This document shows positions 26,861 through 34,697 of a stretch of DNA of 64,000 nt, in pieces; within the stretch, counting starts at the first letter, position 1, and each line of letters starts with the position of its first letter. The translations under genes were made by a program, and so were the position numbers. Under the pieces are notes generated by a model, which was not told the DNA's origin, searched no databases, and worked only from the letters and a program-made list of their open reading frames with translations. Source of the DNA: Oceaniferula flava (GTDB taxonomy: Bacteria > Verrucomicrobiota > Verrucomicrobiia > Verrucomicrobiales > Akkermansiaceae); assembly GCF_016811075.1 (NCBI RefSeq), contig NZ_JAFBGL010000001.1:62001-126000 (forward strand), in the 5' to 3' direction.

Positions 26861-26912
26861 ATGATTCATTGGCGGAACTGCCTGTATGAGAGGGGAAAAT
26901 GCTAATTCCCGC

Positions 26913-26940
26913 TTGCCACGGCTGATATCTCTGCTAAATA
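26913..26940 (+). promoter_or_regulatory. Candidate promoter of the rpsM operon
   Basis: TTGCCA (26913-26918), 16 bases, then TAAATA (26935-26940). It would start a leader of about 105 bases before rpsM. The only gene upstream on this strand is lysA, so the ribosomal genes need their own promoter. Confidence 0.4.
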
Positions 26941-27051
26941 CGCCCTCCCGCGCGGTGCGCAGGAACACCAATTTTGGTTATCATCACTAGGGCAATTCCT
27001 TGGGTTGAGCGCATCACACAACACATTAACCATCCAGAAAAACACAGGATT

Positions 27052-27420
27052 ATGGCACGTATATTCGGTATTGAAATCCCGAACGAGAAGCGCATTGAAG
27101 CTTCTCTTCCCTACATCTATGGCGTTGGTCGTCAGACCGCCACACGCATTCTCGAGCAAGCAGGAGTGGACCCAGACGTCCGCACCGGTAAGCTCACTGA
27201 AGAACAGCTTGTGAAAATCGCTCAAGTCATCACCTCCGAGGGTATCCTCATCGAAGGTGATCTTCGTCGTGAGAAGCAGGCCGCTATGAAGCGTCTGACT
27301 TCGATTAACTGCTACCGTGGCATCCGTCACCGCGTCGGTCTTCCCGTTCGTGGTCAACGCACCAGCACCAACGCCCGCACCCGTAAAGGTAAGAAGCGCA
27401 CAGTGGGAGTAGTGAAGTAA
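27052..27420 (+). CDS. rpsM: 30S ribosomal protein S13
   Basis: A 122-residue S13 of normal length: MARIFGIEIPNEKRIEASL, YIYGVGRQTATRILEQAGVD (helix-hairpin-helix), CYRGIRHRVGLPVRGQRT and NARTRKGKKRTVGVVK, the basic tail that reaches into the decoding site. It opens the cluster rpsM-rpsK-rpsD. The usual upstream partners (rpmJ, infA) are missing; lysA precedes it. Start 27052 is fixed by the conserved MARI. The spacer before it contains ATTAACC and lacks a strong Shine-Dalgarno. Confidence 0.97.
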   Translation: MARIFGIEIPNEKRIEASLPYIYGVGRQTATRILEQAGVDPDVRTGKLTEEQLVKIAQVITSEGILIEGDLRREKQAAMKRLTSINCYRGIRHRVGLPVRGQRTSTNARTRKGKKRTVGVVK

Positions 27421-27446
27421 TTAACCTATTAAACTAATTTATCATT

Positions 27447-28025
27447 ATGTCTGAAGAAGAAATCAAAGACGACGCAGCCGAAACACCAGCTGCCGAGGCT
27501 CCTAAAGAGGAAGCCACTCCTGTGACTGAAGAAGCTGCTGCTGAAACTCCAGCCGCTACTGAAGAAGCCGTTGCCGAGGAAGCACCTAAAGCTCCTGAGA
27601 AAAAGCGCGACATCTTCGCCGAACTCATCGGTGAAGACGAAGAAGCTGTTCGCATTCACAAAGCGAAGAAAAGCAAGAACGTCACCTCCGGTATCGTTCA
27701 CATCACTGCTACTTTCAACAACACCCTGGTCAGCGTCACCGATTACTCTGGTAACGCCATCGGATGGTCAAGTGCTGGTAAAATGGGCTTCAAGGGATCT
27801 CGTAAGAGCACCGCTTATGCCGCCCAGGTTGTGTCTCAGGACGCATGCCGCCAAGCAATGAGCCACGGTTTCAAAGAAGCCGAAGTTCGTGTCAAAGGCC
27901 CAGGTTCCGGACGTGAGTCCGCTGTTCGTGCCGTGCAAGGTCTCGGAATCAGCATCACTGCCATCAAGGACGTGACTCCGATCCCCCACAACGGCTGCCG
28001 CCCTAAGAAAGCACGTCGCGTGTAA
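27447..28025 (+). CDS. rpsK: 30S ribosomal protein S11 with acidic N-terminal extension
   Basis: The last 125 residues are a standard S11 ([72 protein letters not shown]). In front lies an extension of about 65 residues made of Glu, Ala, Thr and Pro repeats ([20 protein letters not shown] and similar), giving 192 residues instead of about 130. The only upstream candidate start is ATG 27447, 26 bases after rpsM, and the extension uses the same codons as the core, so it looks real. It is strongly acidic, unusual for a ribosomal protein. The leader TTAACCTATTAAACTAATTT contains no G. Confidence 0.95.
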   Translation: MSEEEIKDDAAETPAAEAPKEEATPVTEEAAAETPAATEEAVAEEAPKAPEKKRDIFAELIGEDEEAVRIHKAKKSKNVTSGIVHITATFNNTLVSVTDYSGNAIGWSSAGKMGFKGSRKSTAYAAQVVSQDACRQAMSHGFKEAEVRVKGPGSGRESAVRAVQGLGISITAIKDVTPIPHNGCRPKKARRV

Positions 28026-28064
28026 TTCAGCACATTTTATTCACTCTCTAACTACTTTTATATT

Positions 28065-28676
28065 ATGGCTCGTTACACTGGCCCAAAAGACAAAATCAGC
28101 CGCCGCTTCGGCGTCGCCCTCTTCGGACCTTCCAAAGCTCTCGAACGTCGTAACTTCCCTCCCGGTCAACACGGCGTTCGCGCTGGTCGCCGCAAGAAGT
28201 CCGACTACGCAGTCGCTCTCGGTGAGAAGCAGAAACTCCGTTTCCAATACGGCGTTCTCGAAAAGCAATTCCGCGCATACTACGCAGAAGCAAGCCGTCG
28301 CCGCGGTATTACCGGTGACCTTCTTCTCCAGATCTTGGAACTGCGTCTCGACAACGTTTGCTACCGCCTCGGCCTTGGCAACACCCGTTCCGCTGCTCGT
28401 CAGCTCGTGAACCACGGTCACATCCAAGTCAACGGCAAGCGCGTGGACATCCCTAGCTACCAGTGCAAACCTGGTGACGTGATCTCCGTGCAGGACAAAG
28501 CCAGCTCACAGCAGCTCGGCCTCCGTTACATGGACCTCACCCAAGCTGTGCCACTGAAAGACTGGCTCGAGCTTGACCGCACCAAGATGGAGGGCACCAT
28601 TACCCGCACTCCTGAGAACGACGACATGGACGCCCAAGTCAACGTTCAGCTGGTGGTCGAACTTTACTCACGTTAA
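28065..28676 (+). CDS. rpsD: 30S ribosomal protein S4
   Basis: A 203-residue S4, the primary 16S rRNA-binding and assembly protein. MARYTGPKDKISRRFGVALF, RRNFPPGQHGVRAGRRKKSD, LRLDNVCYRLGLGNTRSAAR and QLVNHGHIQVNGKRVDIPSY (the S4 RNA-binding domain) are clear. It is the last gene of the cluster and is followed by a terminator; rpoA and rplQ, its usual followers, are absent here. The 39-base spacer before it is G-poor and contains CTAAC. Confidence 0.97.
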   Translation: MARYTGPKDKISRRFGVALFGPSKALERRNFPPGQHGVRAGRRKKSDYAVALGEKQKLRFQYGVLEKQFRAYYAEASRRRGITGDLLLQILELRLDNVCYRLGLGNTRSAARQLVNHGHIQVNGKRVDIPSYQCKPGDVISVQDKASSQQLGLRYMDLTQAVPLKDWLELDRTKMEGTITRTPENDDMDAQVNVQLVVELYSR

Positions 28677-28696
28677 TCGACCCAACAACAACTTCA

Positions 28697-28731
28697 AAAC
28701 GGCGGTTCACTTCGGTGGCCGCCGTTTTTTT
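28697..28731 (+). terminator. Strong intrinsic terminator after rpsD
   Basis: The stem AAAACGGCGG/CCGCCGTTTT encloses a CAC-TTCG-GTG tetraloop hairpin and is followed by a T-run. It closes the ribosomal cluster before any rpoA. Confidence 0.93.
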
Positions 28732-28916
28732 GTGGCCCTTTTGTGGCCCAATGAGCGGTGGGAATCAGGTCATGTCGCTTACATGAAATTGGGAAACTGA
28801 ACTTCGGCGCAGGAGTCACTTTTTCCTCGAGAGGGTAGCGATTGACCTGACTTGAGATTCTTGCACAGGACTGCTCAGATCCCTTGAGCAGCTCAACGGC
28901 AATAATACAGAGTTAT

Positions 28917-28965
28917 AAAAAAGCGGAGAGCCCGCGAGCGACACTAGTCGCCTGGAGCCCACCGC
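28917..28965 (-). terminator. Candidate terminator of the MsbA-like ABC gene
   Basis: Read on the minus strand after the stop at 28987, GCGG ... GCGAC-TAGT-GTCGC ... CCGC is followed by six T. The inner 5-bp stem and outer 4-bp stem are separated by an internal loop, so strength is moderate. Confidence 0.45.
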
Positions 28966-28986
28966 CATTGAGCGTTTGGGGAATGC

Positions 28987-30708
28987 TTATTCCGCGAGAA
29001 ATGCCTGCTTGGAGAGTTCGGCGTATTTGCCACCCAGCGCCAGCAGTTCGTGGTGCGTGCCACTTTCGATGACGCGACCCTTGTCCAAGACGTGAATCAC
29101 ATCGGCATTGCGGATGGTGGAAAGGCGGTGGGCAATGACGAAGGCGGTGCGGTTTTCCATCAGACGATCCAGTGCCTGTTGGATGAGGAGCTCGGTTTGG
29201 CTGTCAACCGAGGCAGTAGCTTCGTCGAGCAGCAGGATGGGCGGGTTCTTCAGCAAGGCGCGAGCAATCGATAAGCGCTGTCTCTCACCTCCGGAGAGTT
29301 TCACCCCGCGCTCACCCACCACGGTGTCCAATCCTTCCGGAAGTGCGCGCACAAAGCCATCGGCATTCGCGGCGGCCAGTGCCTGCCACATCGCCTCGTC
29401 GCTGGCATCGCGCTGGGCGAGGTAGAGGTTTTCCCGCACCGGGCCATTGAATAAAAACGGATCCTGGGTGACGTAGCCAATGGCCGAGCGCAAGGAGGCT
29501 TTGTTGGTCTGGTTCAGCTCCACGCCATCAATTGTGATCGAGCCTTCATCGTATTCGTAAAAGCGGCAAAGCAAGTTGACGATGGTGGATTTCCCCGCGC
29601 CGGTGGAACCCACCAGGGCAATTGTCTGCCCCGGCTTGGCTTCCAACGATACACCATGGAGAGTGCGTTCGTCACTGTAAGAAAAGTTGAGGTCGGTGAT
29701 TTTGACGTGTCCACGCAGCGGTTGGGGCAGCGGGTTGCCATCGGTAGCGTGCACTTCGTCGTCTTCGTCCAAAATGGTGAACACCCGCTCGGCGGCGGCT
29801 CGTGATGATTGGGTCATCTGGTTCAGCTGGTGCAGTCGGGTGATCGGATCATACAGCGCCCAGATGATGGTGAAGAACTCCAGCAACACATCAGAGCCCA
29901 TGCGTCCGTTGTGGATTTCCCAAGCTCCCACACCCAGCACCAAGGTGTAGCCGATGGAGTTGAAGAAGCTCATGCTGGGGGAGTAAAGCGCCCAGGCTTT
30001 CATGACGGTGAGGTTAGCATCGCGCACACGACCGGAGGTTTCGTTGAAGCTCTTGTGCTCCTCGTCCTCAGCCGCGTAGGATTTGATCTGGCGGATGCCG
30101 GCGATGTTGTCATGCAGCATGGCATTCATTTCCCCCGTGGCCTTGCGAACGATGCGATAGCGCGTGGCTGCATGCCGGGTGTAAAGCCAGGCCCCGATGA
30201 TTAACAGGGGGATGGGAGCCAGGGCGGAAATGGCCAAGATAGGCGACCGCGTCATCAGGAAGATCGTCACGATGAGAATTTGTAACACGGCGATCAGTCC
30301 CTGTTCGATCCCATCGATCAGCACTCGCTCCATCTGTGGCACATCCTCGGCCACTCGAGTCATGATATCCCCAGTGCGGCGTTCATCGAACCACTTTAGC
30401 CGCAGACGTTGCAGTTTATTGTAGAGTTGGGATCGCAGATCATAGACCGCTTTTTGCTCGAAGGTGTTGTTGATTAGGATGCGTAGGAAGTTGAAAAAAT
30501 CACGGGCGAAAAATGCCACCACCACCACGATCATGAAGGGGAGCAGGGATCCGATTTCTCCATTGTCGATGACCTCACGTTTGACTCGACCCGTCATCAT
30601 TGGGAATGCCAGGAGCATGAGAGTCATCAAAATGGCACAGACCAACTGCGCGGATGCGAGCTTCGGATACTTGCCGAGATAAGAGAAAATACGCAGGATA
30701 GTCTTCAT
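28987..30708 (-). CDS. MsbA-like ABC exporter (fused permease-ATPase)
   Basis: A 573-residue half-transporter. Six transmembrane helices fill residues 1-300, with the coupling region LRLKWFDERRTGDIMTRVAE typical of type IV exporters. The ATPase domain has Walker A GSTGAGKST, Q-loop YVTQDPFLFNGPVREN, signature LSGGERQRLSIARAL, Walker B ILLLDEATASVD and the H-loop IAHRLSTI. Members move lipids, lipid A precursors, peptides or drugs; the substrate is not predictable from this sequence, and no lipid A genes lie nearby. ATG 30708 is preferred over a GTG five codons upstream. Divergent from the coiled-coil pair. Confidence 0.9.
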   Translation of the reverse strand: MKTILRIFSYLGKYPKLASAQLVCAILMTLMLLAFPMMTGRVKREVIDNGEIGSLLPFMIVVVVAFFARDFFNFLRILINNTFEQKAVYDLRSQLYNKLQRLRLKWFDERRTGDIMTRVAEDVPQMERVLIDGIEQGLIAVLQILIVTIFLMTRSPILAISALAPIPLLIIGAWLYTRHAATRYRIVRKATGEMNAMLHDNIAGIRQIKSYAAEDEEHKSFNETSGRVRDANLTVMKAWALYSPSMSFFNSIGYTLVLGVGAWEIHNGRMGSDVLLEFFTIIWALYDPITRLHQLNQMTQSSRAAAERVFTILDEDDEVHATDGNPLPQPLRGHVKITDLNFSYSDERTLHGVSLEAKPGQTIALVGSTGAGKSTIVNLLCRFYEYDEGSITIDGVELNQTNKASLRSAIGYVTQDPFLFNGPVRENLYLAQRDASDEAMWQALAAANADGFVRALPEGLDTVVGERGVKLSGGERQRLSIARALLKNPPILLLDEATASVDSQTELLIQQALDRLMENRTAFVIAHRLSTIRNADVIHVLDKGRVIESGTHHELLALGGKYAELSKQAFLAE

Positions 30709-30793
30709 AATAGAGGCCTGCACGAGCCTTCGTGCGGGTGCCCTTTACTAAGGCTGCGATTGCCACCTTGTAAAGCGAACGATTGGCAAGAGT

Positions 30794-30819
30794 AAAATTG
30801 AGTGAAATTGCTCAATTTT
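30794..30819. promoter_or_regulatory. Perfect inverted repeat in a divergent promoter region
   Basis: AAAATTGAG (30794-30802) and CTCAATTTT (30811-30819) form a 9-bp inverted repeat with an 8-nt spacer, between the divergent ABC exporter and coiled-coil genes. No transcript ends here, so an operator is more likely than a terminator. Confidence 0.4.
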
Positions 30820-30903
30820 TGCGTTGCCGTCTGCCCCTCGGTGGCACTAGGTTAACTTTCATACACCGAAAACCCACGATCTCAACACACCTAACCTACA
30901 CCT

Positions 30904-31698
30904 ATGTCAAAAGTATTTGGAACCATCGCAGCAGTCCTGCTAGCTGTCGCAGCGTTTGTTGCGTTTAAGAACAAAGAAGCTAAACAAGCTGAACTCGAAA
31001 CTAAAGCTCGGGCCGAAAAATTGGCCAAGTCAACGACGGCTGATCTCGAAGGCGAACAAACTCGCCTGACCGATGCCACCGCCGTTCGTGATGAGAAACA
31101 AAAAGAGACGGTTGGCGTCGAGAAAGAGCTCGAAACCATCACCGCTCGTTACGAGGAGGCGAAGAAAAAAGTCGATGCGCTCAAATCCGAGCATGCATCT
31201 AACGAAAAAGAAATCGCCAACATGGACGACGTTCTCAAAGGTCTTCCTGATCCCAAGGAACTCGTTCCTAAGATCACTCGCATGAGCAATGACCTCACTG
31301 CAGCTACCAGCGAAATCGCTACCAAGGAAGCTACTCTGGCCAACTTGCTGCAAACCGACAAAAATGCTCAGTCAAGAATCGCAGCTACTCGTAAACTGAT
31401 CGATCTGCAGAGCACCGGAAAATCCTTCCCATCCCTGCGCACAAGCATCAGCTCTGTCTACCGCAACTGGGGATTCGTGATTCTCTCCGCTGGCGATAGC
31501 GAAGGTGTTGTAAGCGGCTCTACCCTCGATGTCATTCGTGGCGGTGAGGTGATCGGCAAGCTCAAGGTGACTGCTGTGGAAGCTGGCCGTGCGTCCGCTG
31601 ACATCGTGCTCGACTCCGTAGCCGAAGGCACCACTCTCCAAGCTGGCGATACCGTCGTGGCCGAGCGTGAAACCACAACGGCTTCCACCGACCAGTAA
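30904..31698 (+). CDS. Membrane-anchored coiled-coil protein, paralogue 1
   Basis: A 264-residue protein of no family I can name. It starts with a hydrophobic helix (TIAAVLLAVAAFVAF, residues 7-21) without a cleavage site, so it is probably anchored. A long charged coiled coil follows (about residues 25-150), and then a C-terminal beta-rich domain: YRNWGFVILSAGDSEGVVSG, GGEVIGKLKVTAVEAGRASA, AGDTVVAE. The same architecture and C-terminal motifs appear in the next gene, so the two are tandem paralogues. The C-terminal domain recalls the beta-barrel-like ends of FlgT- or TolB-neighbour proteins, only loosely. The leader (CACACCTAACCTACACCT) has no Shine-Dalgarno, yet codon use suggests high expression. 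Confidence 0.72.
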   Translation: MSKVFGTIAAVLLAVAAFVAFKNKEAKQAELETKARAEKLAKSTTADLEGEQTRLTDATAVRDEKQKETVGVEKELETITARYEEAKKKVDALKSEHASNEKEIANMDDVLKGLPDPKELVPKITRMSNDLTAATSEIATKEATLANLLQTDKNAQSRIAATRKLIDLQSTGKSFPSLRTSISSVYRNWGFVILSAGDSEGVVSGSTLDVIRGGEVIGKLKVTAVEAGRASADIVLDSVAEGTTLQAGDTVVAERETTTASTDQ

Positions 31699-31754
31699 AA
31701 TTGGAAAAGCCCAATACGATTCACATTTTTCACATCACACCTACTTTATAGATT

Positions 31755-32564
31755 ATGAAAGCCATCCTTTATGTCCTCGCCATCGTCGCCATCGCAGCCG
31801 GCGCATGGTTCTCCTACGATAGCATGAGCAAGTTCCAAACGCTGAAAACTGAGCGTGAAGAACTGGACTCCCAGAACGAAGCTCGTAAGTCTTCGATCAA
31901 GAAGACCAAGAAAGAAGCTGATACCATGGTGCAGGAGCGCGACAACGCGAAGAAAGCCCTCGCTGAAGCCATCGCCAACCGTGACAACGCTGTCAGCAAC
32001 GAGAAACTTGCTAAGAAAGAAGCCGCTTCATGGAGCAGCAAAATTGCTGGTCAGAAGGAAAAAATCACCGAAGTCGAAAGCGTCATCGCCAAGATTAAGA
32101 AAGAGTTCTCCAAGCTGGGTGAAGACATCGAGCTCGACCAAGTTCCCGGTCTCGTGCAGAAACTTGAAGACGATCTGAAGCAAGCTAACAAGACTCTCGA
32201 AGAGCTTGAAACCAACGTGGAAGTCGCTCAGAAGCGCGTCGCTAGCAGCCAAGAGTCCATTCAGAACCTCAACAGCCGCATCACCAAGCGCGCTCGCCGC
32301 ATCAGCGGGAACTCCGCTCAAGGCAGCATCACTGCTGTCAATCACGACTGGGGTTTCGTCACTGTGAGCGTGCCAAGCAACATGCCTGTGGATGCCACTT
32401 CCAAGCTGACCATCAAGCGTGGTGCTAGCTTCATCGGCACTCTGAAAATCAACGCTGTCGAAGGCAGCCGCATCATCGCTGACATTGATTACAAGAGCAT
32501 GAGCCCAGGAATGGTGGTTCAGCCTGGTGACCAAGTGGTGCTCACCAAGCCTGTTACCAACTAA
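31755..32564 (+). CDS. Membrane-anchored coiled-coil protein, paralogue 2
   Basis: A 269-residue relative of the preceding protein. N-terminal hydrophobic anchor (AILYVLAIVAIAAGAWFSY), a coiled coil of about 150 residues (KKEADTMVQERDNAKKALAE and similar heptads), then the shared C-terminal domain: NHDWGFVTVSVPSNMPVDAT, GASFIGTLKINAVEGSRIIA, PGDQVVLTKP. Conserved positions with paralogue 1 are the WGFV strand, the R-G pair before IG-L-KV/I, the AVE-x-x-R-x-x-ADI strand and GD-x-VV. The two genes are 56 bases apart and share the terminator downstream. A heteromeric envelope structure is a reasonable guess. Confidence 0.72.
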   Translation: MKAILYVLAIVAIAAGAWFSYDSMSKFQTLKTEREELDSQNEARKSSIKKTKKEADTMVQERDNAKKALAEAIANRDNAVSNEKLAKKEAASWSSKIAGQKEKITEVESVIAKIKKEFSKLGEDIELDQVPGLVQKLEDDLKQANKTLEELETNVEVAQKRVASSQESIQNLNSRITKRARRISGNSAQGSITAVNHDWGFVTVSVPSNMPVDATSKLTIKRGASFIGTLKINAVEGSRIIADIDYKSMSPGMVVQPGDQVVLTKPVTN

Positions 32565-32590
32565 GTTTGTAACAACCTGATATTTTACAG

Positions 32591-32621
32591 AACGGAGTCC
32601 GGGAACGGGCTCCGTTTTTTT
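32591..32621 (+). terminator. Intrinsic terminator after the coiled-coil pair
   Basis: AACGGAG.CCG / CGG.CTCCGTT with a GGAA loop is followed by seven T. Confidence 0.9.
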
Positions 32622-32767
32622 GTGGCCGGTCACACAGACCAGTTAGCTGATTTTTCAGCAGAGCGGTATCTTTGACGAGGGAGAACCTGCCGATGAAGCT
32701 AGACGATCAACCGACAGCTTGTGGGCTGAGACTTGTCACCGGCAGATCGAACTAACAGGAGCGGTTC

Positions 32768-34648
32768 TTAGCGGATAAACCTCTGCTGTAAGTTTTTCAG
32801 GATCTCTTGAAGGTCCTTAGCCTCGTTCATCAGGCGGATCATTTCCTCCGCCGCGAGATTGGGTTCGCGCAGGCGAGCGCGGATGGCTGCTTCCTTATTC
32901 TGGAAATGGGTGCTCACCAGCATGGCCGTGGTTTCTTCCGCGGCACGCACGGGGTTGGCTGGGGCATCTTGGGCAAGGGTGCCGCGCAGTGCCAGTTGGT
33001 CCTCCTCACGCATCGAGCCGATGAAGGTTTGCACTGCGGCCGGCTTGGTGGGGTCTGGACTGCGACTTAAGATGTGGCGCAGAATCGATCCCCCGGGCAG
33101 CGAGGCTAGTGGGTCACTGAGCGATTCCAGCTGCTCACCCAGCCAGTCCTGCGCCTCCTGTGAGGTGAGGGCGAGGTGGCAGAGGTAGGAAACAGATCCG
33201 TTGATCGGTGTGGGCAGCGCCTTCGGCAGGTTGTCTTGTTCCTGAGCATCCCGTGCCTGTTGCCGGGTTTCATAGAACTGGGTTTTTCCCTTCTGCTTTT
33301 CGGCCCGCACTACGCCGCTGCGAAGCTCTTCCACGCCGATCTCCAAGCGAGTCGACACCTGGTTGATCAACGCGTCCTTGGTCATCTTGTCGTCGACGTG
33401 TGCCACCAGCACCGCCAGTTCATTGGCGAGCGCCGCGCGCTCCCTGACCGAGGTGAGGTCGCGTTTGGAGATTTCATGCTCCAGTTTGACTTCGAAATAA
33501 TCGCGCGAGTGATCCACCAAGTTGCGGAAGGTTTCGGTTCCCTGGCTTTTCATCAGCGAGTCCGGGTCCTCGCCTTCGGGCATGGCGACCATGCGCAGGT
33601 TCATGCCCTCGGCGGACATGATGGCGAAGGCCTTGTCGGCAGCTTTGAATCCGGCGTTGTCAGAATCAAAACAGAGCACCACATCGGAGGTGTAGCGTTT
33701 TAACAAGCGGGCGTGGTCCGGGGTGCAGGCGGTTCCCAGGGTGGCGATGGCGCTGGTGATGCCAGCTTCGTGGCAGGCGATGACATCGATCTGTCCTTCG
33801 CACAGCAGGGCGAATTTGTCCTTGGTCATGCTGCGCCGGGCTTTGTCGAGCGCGAAGAAGACCTTGGATTTTTTAAACAGCGGCGTCTCCGGAGAGTTGA
33901 TGTATTTGCCGCTGCGTGGATCTTCGCGCAGCTGCCGACCACTAAAGGCGATGATGTCGCCGTAGTCGTTGTGGATGGGAAACATCAGTCGGTCACGGAA
34001 GCGAACGTAGAGCCCTCCGGCATCTTTTTTCATCGCAATACCGCTATCGCAGAGTTCGCGACCGGTGAATTTACTGGACCTGGCCCAGTCGAGATAGGTA
34101 TTGGGGTTGTTAGGCATCCAGCCCACCAGCCAGCGCTCGGCCATGCCGCGGCCGTAACCGCGTGATTTTAGGTAGTCGCGGGCATGCTGGGCCTCTGGCG
34201 AACTCATCAGCTGCTCGTGCATGAACTTGGCGGTGCCATTGTGCAGCTCCAGCAGCCTGGATTTTCTCCGCCGTCGTTGATCGGCTTGGGGGTCGTGGGC
34301 CTCTTCTTGAATCACCACGCCAGCGCGAGTGGCGAGTTTTTTAACCGCGTCCGGGAAGGGCAGGTTTTCGTATTCCATGACAAAGCCAATGGCGCTGCCT
34401 CCCGCACCACAGCCAAAACAATGGTAGGATTGCCGAGCGGGGTTCACCGTGAACGAGGGCGTCTTCTCGTTGTGGAAGGGGCAGTTCGCTTTGAACGCGG
34501 AGCCGGCCCGTTTCAAGGGCAGATAGGAACTCACCAGATCCACGATGTCCGTGCTGGCGAGAACGAGCTCGATAGTTTCGTCAGGAATACGACCCACAGA
34601 GGACTTGTAAGTTCCAATCTGCAAATACGAAATACCAAATTCATTCAA
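32768..34648 (-). CDS. dnaG: DNA primase
   Basis: A 626-residue primase that lays down RNA primers at the replication fork. The N-terminal CHC2 zinc-binding domain (CPFHNEKTPSFTVNP with YHCFGCGAGG) is intact. The Toprim catalytic core follows, with KFALLCEGQIDVIACHEAG, GTACTPDHARLL and VVLCFDSDNAG carrying the acidic metal ligands. The C-terminal third is the helicase-binding domain, poorly conserved as usual. Most primases begin a few residues before RIPDETIE; a GTG at 34597 (VGRIPDET) would give that start and may be the true one, because the first 17 residues look unrelated. No rpoD or rpsU nearby. Confidence 0.92.
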   Translation of the reverse strand: MNEFGISYLQIGTYKSSVGRIPDETIELVLASTDIVDLVSSYLPLKRAGSAFKANCPFHNEKTPSFTVNPARQSYHCFGCGAGGSAIGFVMEYENLPFPDAVKKLATRAGVVIQEEAHDPQADQRRRRKSRLLELHNGTAKFMHEQLMSSPEAQHARDYLKSRGYGRGMAERWLVGWMPNNPNTYLDWARSSKFTGRELCDSGIAMKKDAGGLYVRFRDRLMFPIHNDYGDIIAFSGRQLREDPRSGKYINSPETPLFKKSKVFFALDKARRSMTKDKFALLCEGQIDVIACHEAGITSAIATLGTACTPDHARLLKRYTSDVVLCFDSDNAGFKAADKAFAIMSAEGMNLRMVAMPEGEDPDSLMKSQGTETFRNLVDHSRDYFEVKLEHEISKRDLTSVRERAALANELAVLVAHVDDKMTKDALINQVSTRLEIGVEELRSGVVRAEKQKGKTQFYETRQQARDAQEQDNLPKALPTPINGSVSYLCHLALTSQEAQDWLGEQLESLSDPLASLPGGSILRHILSRSPDPTKPAAVQTFIGSMREEDQLALRGTLAQDAPANPVRAAEETTAMLVSTHFQNKEAAIRARLREPNLAAEEMIRLMNEAKDLQEILKNLQQRFIR

Positions 34649-34697
34649 CGGCTAAAATAATCTTGGATCTGGTCTCGGCGGACTGTTCACTGCGGGG

